64,000 bases of DNA, taken from Erythrobacter mangrovi. GTDB lineage: Bacteria; Pseudomonadota; Alphaproteobacteria; Sphingomonadales; Sphingomonadaceae. The stretch covers positions 124,001 to 188,000 of the forward strand of contig NZ_CP053921.1 in assembly GCF_013260645.1 (NCBI RefSeq), in the 5' to 3' direction. Both the position numbers and the translations under genes were made by a program. How positions within the stretch are numbered: the stretch's first letter is position 1; each line of letters opens with the position of its first letter. Shown here piece by piece: positions 44,058 through 52,559 of this stretch. The notes under the pieces are model-generated. The model had not been told where the DNA came from and made no database searches. It saw nothing but the letters and a program-made list of their open reading frames with translations.

Positions 44058-44606
44058 ATGCCCTATACTCCTCCACCTGAACTCGCCGGTCTCTCGCTTG
44101 CGCAAATCGCCGAGCAGGTCGCCACGCGCAAATTGCCGCCGGTCGAACAGTGGTCGCCGCAGGAGTTGGGCGACAGCCACATGCGGATCGCCGCTGACGG
44201 GAGCTGGTTCCACGAAGGCTCACCCATCTCCCGTCCAGCAATGGTGCGCGCCTTTTCCGGGCTGTTGCTGCGAGACGACAACGAGAAGCACTGGCTGGTC
44301 ACGCCGTTCCAGAAGCTCGCGATCGAGGTCGAGGACGCGGCCTTCGTCGCGACCGACGTCAGCGAGACCGAAGGCGCACTGGCCTTTCGCCTCAATACCG
44401 ACGAACTGGTCCTTGCCGGTTTGCAAAATCCAATCCGCGCAGCGGGCGATGCGGAAGCACCCGCGCTCTATGTCGCGGTGCGGCGCGGCTGCGAGGCTCG
44501 GCTCAACCGCTCGACCTATGAACAACTGGCGCAGATAGCGCTCGATGCGGGCGATGACTGGACGGTGACCAGTGGGGGGGCGAAATTCTCGCTGCTGCCG
44601 GCATGA
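44058..44606 (+). CDS. DUF1285 domain protein
   Basis: 182 residues with the DUF1285 hallmarks DGSWFHEGSPISRPAMV and HWLVTPFQKLAIEVEDAAFVA. Function is unknown, although it is consistently encoded before a NUDIX hydrolase and a CCA transferase in alphaproteobacteria. The stop overlaps the NUDIX start (ATGA). Confidence 0.9.
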   Translation: MPYTPPPELAGLSLAQIAEQVATRKLPPVEQWSPQELGDSHMRIAADGSWFHEGSPISRPAMVRAFSGLLLRDDNEKHWLVTPFQKLAIEVEDAAFVATDVSETEGALAFRLNTDELVLAGLQNPIRAAGDAEAPALYVAVRRGCEARLNRSTYEQLAQIALDAGDDWTVTSGGAKFSLLPA

Positions 44607-45208
44607 GCGCGTTGTTCGATCGCCTTTCCGACCTGTTCCACAAAGGACACGCACGCGATGTGGGCGAACTAATGTCCGACAGCCGTTTCGCCGATCTCGA
44701 CGACACAGCCGAAGCGGCAGTGCTGATCGCGGTAACGGACAGTGTGCGTCCAAGTGTCCTGCTGACCCAGCGTCCACGTACCATGCGCGATCATCCGGGA
44801 CAGGTCGCGTTTCCGGGGGGTAAGCTCGACCATGGCGAAACCCCGGTGGAAGCGGCATTGCGCGAGGCTTGGGAAGAGCTCGGCATTGCCGGTGAACACG
44901 TGCGGGTGATCGGCACCACCGATCGCTACCAGACCGGGACCGGATTCGACATTACTCCCGTACTAGCCACCGTACCTGCCGACCTGACCATTCGGCCCGA
45001 CCCACACGAGGTCGAAAGCTGGTTCGAATGCCCGCTCGACAAGCTGATGGATGCGTCGCAATGGGGTCGCAACTCGGTGTTCTGGAAGGGCGCGATGCGC
45101 GAATATCTCGAGATGGACCATGACGGCTACCGCATCTGGGGCGTGACTGCGGCAATTTGCTGGAACCTCTCGCGCCGGCTGACCTGGCTGGAAGCGCACG
45201 ATGGCTGA
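44603..45208 (+). CDS. NUDIX hydrolase (CoA pyrophosphatase-like)
   Basis: 201 residues. The NUDIX box runs from Gly72-Gly73 through REAWEELG (about 87-94) with the full Gx5Ex7REUxEExGU pattern, preceded by LLTQRPRTMRDHPGQVAFPGG, the CoA pyrophosphatase motif. Overlaps DUF1285 by 4 bp and the CCA transferase gene by 8 bp. Confidence 0.92.
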   Translation: MSALFDRLSDLFHKGHARDVGELMSDSRFADLDDTAEAAVLIAVTDSVRPSVLLTQRPRTMRDHPGQVAFPGGKLDHGETPVEAALREAWEELGIAGEHVRVIGTTDRYQTGTGFDITPVLATVPADLTIRPDPHEVESWFECPLDKLMDASQWGRNSVFWKGAMREYLEMDHDGYRIWGVTAAICWNLSRRLTWLEAHDG

Positions 45209-46379
45209 CCACTTGCCCAAGGCGGAATGGACGCAGCGTGCGGACCTCGCGCGGCTGGTCGAGGCGCTCGGCGCGGATTCCGTGCGCTGGGTCGGTGGTT
45301 GCGTGCGCGATACGCTGCTGGGAATGGCGCCGCACGACATCGATTGCGCCACGCCGCATCGCCCCGGCACGGTAATCGACAGGTGTCGTGCTGCAGGCAT
45401 CCGCACCGTTCCGACCGGCATCGATCACGGAACCGTTACCGCCATCCTCGACCAAGGGACGGTGGAGGTGACCACGCTGCGCCGGGACGTATCGACCGAT
45501 GGCCGACGCGCAACCGTGGCCTTCGCCGACGATTGGCGGGAAGACGCCGCGCGACGCGATTTCACCATCAATGCGCTCTATGCCGACCCGGTGACACTGG
45601 AGATCTCCGACTATTTCGGCGGGTTCTCGGACCTGGCCGCGCGCCGGGTTCGCTTCATCGGCGCGGCGGAGGATCGTATCCGCGAGGATTACCTGCGGAT
45701 CCTGCGCTATTTCCGCTTCCAGGCAAGGTTCGGCGATGCGCTGGACGATGAAGCCGTGCGCGCCTGCGAAGCGCTTGCCGGCACGCTCAAGGGGCTTAGC
45801 CGCGAGCGCGTGGCGATGGAGCTCCTGGCAATCCTTGCCCTGCCTGACCCACTCGCAACCGTCGAGCTGATGGCGAAACTGGGCGTGCTGGCAGTAATCC
45901 TGCCCGAAGCGCGTGCGTCCGAAGTTGCCAGCCTCAAGGCGCTAATTGCGCAGGAGGCCGCGCAGGGCCACGCGCCTGACGAAATTCGCCGGCTCGCCGC
46001 GCTGCTGCCAGCCGTACCAAGCGTGGCCGAAACCGTGGCTGCCCGCCTGCGCCTGTCACGAGCACAGCGCGCACGACTGGTTTGCGCAGCCGGGCGTACG
46101 CCAATCGATGCCGAAGCGCCAAGGGCGCTTGCCTATCGCGAAGGGCTCGACGGCGCGGTCGACAGGCTCCTGCTCATGGCCCGCGATACCGCTTCGCTCA
46201 ACGGATGGCAGGTCCCAGAGCTACCGCTCAAAGGTGGTGAGATCGTGGCGCGGGGCGTGGAAAAGGGACCAGAGGTCGCCCGTATCCTGCGTGCCGTGGA
46301 ACGGCGCTGGGTCGAAGAGCAGTTCCCGTCGCGCGAGCGGGTGGAGGCCCTGCTCGAGGAAGAACTGGCCGCGCACTGA
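45201..46379 (+). CDS. CCA tRNA nucleotidyltransferase / poly(A) polymerase family
   Basis: 392 residues of class II nucleotidyltransferase: GGCVRDTLLGMAPHDIDCATP (residues about 32-52) holds the catalytic Asp pair, followed by VEVTTLRRD, RRDFTINALY and the RNA-binding head (IREDYLRILRYFRF). It adds or repairs the CCA end of tRNAs. The 8-bp overlap with the NUDIX gene indicates cotranscription. The 218 bp after it carry only an irregular stem (CCGCACCCGC with a bulged partner near 46468-46502). Confidence 0.93.
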   Translation: MADHLPKAEWTQRADLARLVEALGADSVRWVGGCVRDTLLGMAPHDIDCATPHRPGTVIDRCRAAGIRTVPTGIDHGTVTAILDQGTVEVTTLRRDVSTDGRRATVAFADDWREDAARRDFTINALYADPVTLEISDYFGGFSDLAARRVRFIGAAEDRIREDYLRILRYFRFQARFGDALDDEAVRACEALAGTLKGLSRERVAMELLAILALPDPLATVELMAKLGVLAVILPEARASEVASLKALIAQEAAQGHAPDEIRRLAALLPAVPSVAETVAARLRLSRAQRARLVCAAGRTPIDAEAPRALAYREGLDGAVDRLLLMARDTASLNGWQVPELPLKGGEIVARGVEKGPEVARILRAVERRWVEEQFPSRERVEALLEEELAAH

Positions 46380-46597
46380 GCCGCTTCAGGCGGGCTTAAG
46401 CTGGCTTTTGCTAGAAGATTCCCACGCGGTTGCCTTATCGGCTTTCGCATGGAATAGAGCTTCCGCACCCGCCTGGCGGGAGCCTTGCGGGTCGTGCGGA
46501 TATCCATTCGCGCCGCTCTAAACATCCCTGACGGATTTACTGCGCGTTGGCGCGTAGCGGAGCCGTATGTGTCGAATTTGAATATCGGAGTTGCATC

Positions 46598-47107
46598 ATG
46601 AAAATCGCAAAGCTGGCCGTCGCTGCCGCCATCCTCGCCGCCACCCCTGCCCTCGCCAACGAGCAGGTTGTTGCCGGTGCCACCGTCTATGGCCCGCAGG
46701 GCAACCAGGTCGGTACGATTGTTTCGGTCGAGAACGGCCAGGCGGTGCTCGACACCGGCAAGCACAAGGTGCCGCTGGGCGTCGAGATGTACGGCCAGGG
46801 CGAAACCGGCCCGACGATCACCGTGACCAAGGACCAGCTCAATGGCCTGGTCGACGCGCAGCTTGCCGAAGCCACCGCCAAGCGCGATGCCGCACTGACC
46901 GTTGGCGCGGAAGCCATGGCTGCCGACCATGCCGCGCTTGGCACCATCCTCGAAATCGACGGCGACAACGTCATCATCGCCCGCGGCGGTGACGAGACCA
47001 ACAAGGTCACGCTGCTACGTGGTCACTTCGATGCCACCGATCACGGTCTGATGGCACGCCTGACCAACGCCCAGATCGACGCAGCCCTGGCCGCGCAGGC
47101 GCAGTAA
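46598..47107 (+). CDS. Secreted small protein with two beta-rich repeats, unknown
   Basis: 169 residues with a signal peptide (about 1-21, ending ALAN). Two PRC-barrel-like segments, VYGPQGNQVGTIVSVENGQAV and ALGTILEIDGDNVIIARGG, flank a helical linker (QLNGLVDAQLAEATAKRDAAL). The periplasm is likely. Start supported by GGAG at 46587. A strong terminator follows. Function unknown. Confidence 0.75.
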   Translation: MKIAKLAVAAAILAATPALANEQVVAGATVYGPQGNQVGTIVSVENGQAVLDTGKHKVPLGVEMYGQGETGPTITVTKDQLNGLVDAQLAEATAKRDAALTVGAEAMAADHAALGTILEIDGDNVIIARGGDETNKVTLLRGHFDATDHGLMARLTNAQIDAALAAQAQ

Positions 47108-47137
47108 CAGCTGGAGCCCGCATAGCCGGGCTGTAGG

Positions 47138-47168
47138 GGGCCGGAAGCGCGCAGACGCTTCCGGCCTT
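47138..47168 (+). terminator. Terminator after the secreted two-domain protein
   Basis: Perfect 11-bp stem GGCCGGAAGCG (47138-47148) / CGCTTCCGGCC (47155-47165), 6-nt loop, then TTT. A second small hairpin AGCCCG/CGGGCT precedes it (47114-47131). Confidence 0.9.
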
Positions 47169-47192
47169 TCTCATTGGCGAACGCCGGATCGC

Positions 47193-49487
47193 TCAGCCAA
47201 ACCGATTGTCCCGCGGGAACCCGGTTGGCGGCATGCGCCCGGCACCGCCACGGGCGACCTTCCATTGCCACATGTCTGGCTCGGTGCGGGTGCGCCCCTC
47301 CTTGCCACCCATCGTCCAGCTGAGGCCATCCTCGAGCTTGAAGGTGATCGCATCGCTCAGACCGCCGTCGCGATAGCGCTGCAGCGTCACGCCCTGCCCG
47401 CGCGCCATCTGCGGTACTTCCTCGAGGTTGAACACCACCAGCTTGCGGTTGTCGCCAACCACGGCGACATGATCGTGCCCTGCTTCGATCGGGCGTACGA
47501 CAGCCAGTTTCGCCTTATCCTTGAGGTTGACCACCTGCCGGCCCTTGCGCGTTTCGGCGAGCAGTTCGTCGGTGGTCGCAGCGAAACCCTTGCCCGTCGT
47601 GGCAGCCAGCAGCAGGCGTTGACCCGGCTTGTGCACGATCACCGCAATGATCTGTGCCTCCGCATCGATGTCGAGCGTATTGCGCACCGGCTCCCCGAAG
47701 CCGCGCGCACCGGGCAGCTTGTCGGCACCCAGTGTGAAGAAGCGTCCATCGTCCGCAGCCAGTAGCAGCTTGTCGGTGGTCTGGGCATGGAGCACGAAGG
47801 CCGGACCATCGCCTTCCTTGAATTTCCATTCCTGGTCCAATGGCAAGTGCCCGCTCGCCCCGCGGACCCACCCGCGCTGCGAAAGGATCACCGTCACCGG
47901 TGCCTTCTCGATCATCGCGTCCATGCTGAATTCGACCGCAGGGGCGGCTTCGGCGATGGTCGTACGGCGACGACCGAGTTCGGTATCCTCGCCATATTCC
48001 TTGCGCAGAGCGTTGAGATCGCGCTTCAGCCTTGTGCGCTGGCGCGCGGGGCTCTCGAGCAGCTTGTTGAGGTCGTCCTGCTCCTTCAGCAGTTCCTCAC
48101 GCTCCTGCCGTAGCTGCATTTCCTCCAGCTTGCGCAAGCTGCGCAACCGCATGTTGAGGATCGCCTCGACCTGATTGTCGGTGAGCTTGAACTCCTTCAT
48201 CATCACCGGCTTGGGCTCATCCTCGGTGCGGATGATCTCGATCACCCGATCGAGGTTGAGGAAGGCGATGATGTAGCCTTCGAGCAGTTCCAGCCGCCGC
48301 TCGATCTGGCCAAGCCGGTGGCGCGTGCGGCGCTGCAGGATGTCGATCTGGCTGGCGATCCAGTGGGTGAGCACTTCCTTGATGCTCATCACCATCGGCG
48401 TGCGACCGGCATCGAGCACGTTGAGATTGAGCCCGAAGCGCGTCTCCAGATCGGTCAGCTTGTAGAGGCTTTCCTTGAGCAGCTCAGGCTCGACGTTGCG
48501 GCTGCGCGGGACCAGGACGATCCGGATCTGCTCGTCGCTCTCGTCACGAACGTCCTCAAGGATCGGCAGCTTCTTGTCGGCGATCAGCTGGGCGATCTGC
48601 TCGATCAGCTTGCCCTTCTGCACCTGGTAAGGGATCTCGGAAATGACCAGTTGCCACTGCCCGCCACCCAGTCGCTCGATCCCCGCCTCGCGATCTTCTG
48701 GCTTGTCGGACTCCGCCGCATGGAAGCGTCCGCGCACGCGGAACGATCCGCGCCCGGTCTCATAGGCCGCGGCAATCGCTTCCGCGCTTTCGGCGAGGAT
48801 ACCGCCGGTGGCGAAATCCGGGCCCTTGAACAGTTCCATCAGCCGCGCATGTTCGACATGCGGGTTGTCGATCACCTCCAGCGTGGCGTCGACGATCTCG
48901 GCGACATTATGGCTTGGAATGTTGGTCGCCATGCCCACTGCGATGCCGCTGGAGCCGTTGGCGAGAAGGTTGGGAAACAGGCCGGGGAAGATTTCGGGCT
49001 CTTCCTCCTCGCCATTGTAGGTCGGGACGAAATCGACCGTCCCATGGCCGAGCCCTTCCATGAGCCGCAGCGCGGTCTTGGTCAGCCGCGCTTCGGTGTA
49101 GCGATAGGCTGCGGCATTATCCCCGTCGATATTGCCGAAATTGCCCTGCCCCTCGACCAGCGGATAGCGCAGCGCGAAATCCTGCGCCATGCGCACCATG
49201 GCGTCATAGACCGAAGAGTCGCCATGCGGGTGATACTTGCCGATCACATCGCCCACGACGCGCGCGGATTTCTTGAAGGCACTGTTGGGGTCCAGCTTGA
49301 GCTGCCGCATCGCCCACAGCAGGCGGCGGTGAACCGGCTTCAACCCGTCGCGCAAATCAGGCAACGAACGCGCGGTAATCGTGCTCAGCGCATAGACGAG
49401 ATAGCGCTCGGACAGCGCGGAATCGAACGGAGCATCGACGATAGCGTCGAACGGATCGGGTTCGGTCGTTTCGGTTGCGTCGGCCAT
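47193..49487 (-). CDS. parC: DNA topoisomerase IV subunit A
   Basis: 764 residues from ATG 49487 (an ATG six codons earlier is possible). The active Tyr is Tyr130 in YRYTEARL; the tower and coiled-coil domain and a C-terminal beta-pinwheel follow. The quinolone-determining region reads [13 protein letters not shown] with Ser91 and Asp95 at the GyrA-83/87-equivalent positions, i.e. the unmutated type. The pinwheel and the absence of a GyrA box favour ParC over GyrA. Decatenates sister chromosomes with ParE, which is not in the window. Confidence 0.93.
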   Translation of the reverse strand: MADATETTEPDPFDAIVDAPFDSALSERYLVYALSTITARSLPDLRDGLKPVHRRLLWAMRQLKLDPNSAFKKSARVVGDVIGKYHPHGDSSVYDAMVRMAQDFALRYPLVEGQGNFGNIDGDNAAAYRYTEARLTKTALRLMEGLGHGTVDFVPTYNGEEEEPEIFPGLFPNLLANGSSGIAVGMATNIPSHNVAEIVDATLEVIDNPHVEHARLMELFKGPDFATGGILAESAEAIAAAYETGRGSFRVRGRFHAAESDKPEDREAGIERLGGGQWQLVISEIPYQVQKGKLIEQIAQLIADKKLPILEDVRDESDEQIRIVLVPRSRNVEPELLKESLYKLTDLETRFGLNLNVLDAGRTPMVMSIKEVLTHWIASQIDILQRRTRHRLGQIERRLELLEGYIIAFLNLDRVIEIIRTEDEPKPVMMKEFKLTDNQVEAILNMRLRSLRKLEEMQLRQEREELLKEQDDLNKLLESPARQRTRLKRDLNALRKEYGEDTELGRRRTTIAEAAPAVEFSMDAMIEKAPVTVILSQRGWVRGASGHLPLDQEWKFKEGDGPAFVLHAQTTDKLLLAADDGRFFTLGADKLPGARGFGEPVRNTLDIDAEAQIIAVIVHKPGQRLLLAATTGKGFAATTDELLAETRKGRQVVNLKDKAKLAVVRPIEAGHDHVAVVGDNRKLVVFNLEEVPQMARGQGVTLQRYRDGGLSDAITFKLEDGLSWTMGGKEGRTRTEPDMWQWKVARGGAGRMPPTGFPRDNRFG

Positions 49488-49572
49488 AGCCGCGGCGTTT
49501 AGCAATCGTGCCGCGCGAGGGGGAGAGCGCTGTCCACAGGATCGGGCAAACCGAGGGAATCCAGGGCAGCGA

Positions 49573-50202
49573 TCAGCTCAGTTCAGCATATCTCTTCTCG
49601 TCGATCGCTATCAGCTCCCTGATCTTCGGGCGGGACAGGACGCGATCCCGGTAGAAGGTCAGCGCCGGGTAGCTCCCATGCGTGAGGCCCGCCTTGTCGG
49701 ACAGGACGAAGAACCAGGCTAGATAGGCGTCGGCGGCGCTGAACCTGTCCCCAAGCAGGTAAGGTGTGCTCGCCAAATGTCGGTTTAACAACCCGAACCT
49801 TTGCGGCGCCAGTTCCCTGATCCTGTCCTTCACCTCATCGGTCGCCTCACCATAGAAGACGACCCGGAATATCTGCTTGTGCAGTTCGGTTGCGCAGAAA
49901 CCCAGCCAGCGCACGAGCTGGAAATAGCGGGGATCGGATGGGTCTATGCGGAAGTCCGCGTTCTCCGATTGGGTCTGTATCCACAGGAGCGCCACCGACG
50001 TTTCCGTAAGGATCGTGCCATCGTCCAGCTTGAGCGTGGAAACCTGGCCAAGCGGATTGAAATCGTAGAGCGAACCGCCTCTCTCAAGCTCTTTAGTGCG
50101 CAGGTTGAGCCAGGCCGTGTCCAGCGCAACATCGCCTTCGGCTGCGGCAAACCTGGCGGCCAGAGAACAGGCCTTGGGGGCATGCATGAGTACTGCTGTC
50201 AT
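49573..50202 (-). CDS. Glutathione S-transferase
   Basis: 209 residues: a thioredoxin-like N-terminal domain ([17 protein letters not shown]; Cys/Ser in the beta-class position, [11 protein letters not shown] for the glutathione gamma-Glu) and an alpha-helical C-terminal domain ([14 protein letters not shown]). Likely detoxification of electrophiles. It follows the cysteine hydrolase gene and may belong to the isocyanide-hydratase operon divergent from GlxA. Confidence 0.9.
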   Translation of the reverse strand: MTAVLMHAPKACSLAARFAAAEGDVALDTAWLNLRTKELERGGSLYDFNPLGQVSTLKLDDGTILTETSVALLWIQTQSENADFRIDPSDPRYFQLVRWLGFCATELHKQIFRVVFYGEATDEVKDRIRELAPQRFGLLNRHLASTPYLLGDRFSAADAYLAWFFVLSDKAGLTHGSYPALTFYRDRVLSRPKIRELIAIDEKRYAELS

Positions 50203-50235
50203 TGTTGGACTCCGGGTGCTCCAGATTGCCTTGGA

Positions 50236-50781
50236 TCACCCAAGATATTCGGACGTTGTGGTGACCTTTGCATAGGCAAAGGCTAGCGCGGACATGAAGG
50301 CCGCATGGACCTGTTCCGCGGGAACGGTGCCACCCTTGAATTCAAGATCGCGCGAGGCACAGGCATCCTCGACCACGGTCACGTTGTAGCCAAAATCCAC
50401 CGCCGCACGGGCGGCTGCATCGATGCACATGTGGCTCATTGCGCCGACCAAAGTCACATCGGTCACACCATTTTCATCCAGGATCGACTTCAGTTTCGTT
50501 TGGTGGAACGAATTCGCCCGGTGCTTGATGATTTTGGCTTCGCCCGGTTCCGGCGCGACAGCCGGATTGATCTGCGCACCTTCCGTGTTCGCCACGAAGA
50601 ACGGAGCGTCCTTGCTGGGAAACTCGTGCGCCACGTGAACGACCAGGTCGCCATTCTCACGCGCGGATGACAGCACCGAGGCGGCGTTCCTGGCGGCTGC
50701 ATCGATGTTGTGCAATTCCCATTTGCCGCCGGCAAAATAGTCGTTCTGGAGGTCGATAACTACGAGAGCATTCTTGGACAT
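50236..50781 (-). CDS. Isochorismatase-family cysteine hydrolase
   Basis: 181 residues from ATG 50781 (a GTG four codons earlier is possible). The catalytic triad is Asp10 (VVIDLQNDYF), Lys86 (IIKHRANSF) and Cys119 (GAMSHMCID). Such enzymes hydrolyse amides (nicotinamidase, N-carbamoylsarcosine type). It sits between the isocyanide-hydratase-like gene and the GST on one strand; hydrolysis of the formamide made by isocyanide hydration would be a logical but unproven step. Confidence 0.88.
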   Translation of the reverse strand: MSKNALVVIDLQNDYFAGGKWELHNIDAAARNAASVLSSARENGDLVVHVAHEFPSKDAPFFVANTEGAQINPAVAPEPGEAKIIKHRANSFHQTKLKSILDENGVTDVTLVGAMSHMCIDAAARAAVDFGYNVTVVEDACASRDLEFKGGTVPAEQVHAAFMSALAFAYAKVTTTSEYLG

Positions 50782-50814
50782 ATCACTCTTCACACTGTGT
50801 CTGATGGGGGGATT

Positions 50815-51483
50815 TCAGGCGACTGTTTGCAGGTCTGCAGCAGCGGTTTCTTGCATGTCGGCAAGCATCGAATGTGCCGATGCGATGGTCTCGTCGCTCG
50901 AGAACTCGGGCAGACCTTTGCCGAACGGAAGTTCTGGCGCGTATTCGTAGACGAGCTGGATCGTTCGGGCTTCTTCCTCGCCACGAATTTCGCCGATCAC
51001 GGTCAGGGCAAAGTCGATTCCTGCGGTCACGCCGCCGCCGGTAATACGGTTGCGATCCTTCACCACCCGCTCGGCGACCGGGGTGGCTCCAAACGCCGAA
51101 AGTACATCGCGATAGGCCCAATGCGAGGCCGCGCGATATCCCTTCAGCACGCCGGCCGCGCCCAGCAAGAGCGAGCCGGTACATACGCTTGTCACATAGG
51201 CCGCGCCTTCGCTGACCGCTGCAATCCAGTTCAAGATTGTGGGGTCGGTCTTGAGCGCCGTCTGGCCCGCTCCGCCGGGTATACAAACCATATCGAGCGG
51301 CGGGCACGTCGAGAAATCATCGGTCGGAACAATTGCAAAGCCTGCGTCAGTGATAACTGGCTGCCTGTCCTTCCAAACCAGATGGATCGACACATCGCTC
51401 ATGCGCGACAGGAACTGTGCTGCTCCCGTCAAGTCGAGCTGCGTGACATGGGGATAGACAAGAAATCCGATACGAAAGGCCAC
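50815..51483 (-). CDS. DJ-1/PfpI-family isocyanide (isonitrile) hydratase-like protein
   Basis: 222 residues. Asp17 (LDLTG) and Cys101-Thr102 (TSVCTGSLL) fall at exactly the residue numbers I recall as catalytic in Pseudomonas isocyanide hydratase, and the length is similar. That enzyme converts an isocyanide to an N-substituted formamide. It is first in a minus-strand run with a cysteine hydrolase and a GST, and divergent from a GlxA-type regulator 95 bp away. Confidence 0.82.
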   Translation of the reverse strand: MAFRIGFLVYPHVTQLDLTGAAQFLSRMSDVSIHLVWKDRQPVITDAGFAIVPTDDFSTCPPLDMVCIPGGAGQTALKTDPTILNWIAAVSEGAAYVTSVCTGSLLLGAAGVLKGYRAASHWAYRDVLSAFGATPVAERVVKDRNRITGGGVTAGIDFALTVIGEIRGEEEARTIQLVYEYAPELPFGKGLPEFSSDETIASAHSMLADMQETAAADLQTVA

Positions 51484-51578
51484 AAGATCCGTCCTAGGCT
51501 CGTTAACTCAGGGCTACATATCGCCTTCCGGATGTGGCAGTAATGACAAAGTACAGTCATTTTCTGCCAAGGACTCTC

Positions 51579-52502
51579 ATGCGAACGATCGTGATACTAG
51601 CCTACGATGGCGCCCAGATCCTCGACGTTGCCGGGCCCACATCGGTCTTTGGTGAAGCAAATACCTTGGACGAGGCAGCGCAGTATGAAGTGGTGATCGC
51701 CTCGATCGAGGGCGCGCGGATACGACTGGGTGCAGCCCTGGTGGTGCAGCCGGTCCCGCTACAACAATTTCAGTCCCGTCGGATCGATACTTTGATCGTT
51801 CCAGGAGGGGAGACAGGCTCGCTTGCGGCGGCAGTTCGCAACCCGGCTCTGGCGGACGCAGTGAAAGCACTACCGCAACCACGACGCATCGCATCGGTCT
51901 GCACCGGGGCGTTCCTGCTCGCCAAGTGGGGCCTCCTGGAAGGCAAGAAGGTGACGACACATTGGGAAGCTGCGCTGGAGCTCAAGCGGAAGCACCCGGA
52001 CCTCGAAGTCGATGCCGACGCGCTGTTTGTCGAGGACGGCAACGTGTGGACTTCCGCGGGTGTCTCAACCGGCATCGACATGTCGCTAGCCATGGTTGAG
52101 CAGGATTGCGGTCGATACCTCGCAGCGCGGATTGCGCGGCGGCTTGTCCTGCAAACCCGGCGCAGCGGCAATCAGTCCCAATTCTCCGAGATCCTGGCGG
52201 CGCAGGCGGGCGAGTTCAGCGAGCTCGTGGATTGGATGCAGCAGAACCTGGCAGAGGATTTGTCGGTCGCCCGCCTCGCCGAGAGATCAAACCTGTCCGA
52301 GCGAACATTCTACCGACGATTCGTCGCCGAAACCGGCGAGAGCCCAGCGGCCTTCGTACGCCGGGTGCGGGTTGCGGCCGCGCGAACCTATCTGGAGACG
52401 GGGGTCCCTCCAAAGCAGGTGGCGGTTCAAACCGGCTTCGGTTCCGAAGCCAATCTCCGCCGAGCCTATCGCGCCATCAACGGCCGCAGGCTGTCAACCT
52501 GA
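51579..52502 (+). CDS. GlxA-type transcriptional regulator (DJ-1/PfpI + AraC)
   Basis: 307 residues from ATG 51579 (RBS AAGGA). The N-terminal DJ-1/PfpI domain (about 1-185) keeps the nucleophile elbow SVCTGAFLLA. The C-terminal AraC domain (about 205-305) carries two helix-turn-helix units (LSVARLAERSNLSERTFYRRF and PKQVAVQTGFGSEANLRRAY). It shares fold and arrangement with the divergent isocyanide-hydratase-like gene, so the 95 bp between them is the likely operator region. Confidence 0.92.
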   Translation: MRTIVILAYDGAQILDVAGPTSVFGEANTLDEAAQYEVVIASIEGARIRLGAALVVQPVPLQQFQSRRIDTLIVPGGETGSLAAAVRNPALADAVKALPQPRRIASVCTGAFLLAKWGLLEGKKVTTHWEAALELKRKHPDLEVDADALFVEDGNVWTSAGVSTGIDMSLAMVEQDCGRYLAARIARRLVLQTRRSGNQSQFSEILAAQAGEFSELVDWMQQNLAEDLSVARLAERSNLSERTFYRRFVAETGESPAAFVRRVRVAAARTYLETGVPPKQVAVQTGFGSEANLRRAYRAINGRRLST

Positions 52503-52559
52503 CGCACGCATAATGGCCGGACGAGCGAAGGTTCACCGGTCGCAGAACCGATCTCCGTG

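Noticed and set aside
49520..49545. TGTCCACAG near parC as a DnaA box or origin element
   Set aside because: It does not match TTATNCACA and stands alone, with no cluster of boxes or AT-rich unwinding region.
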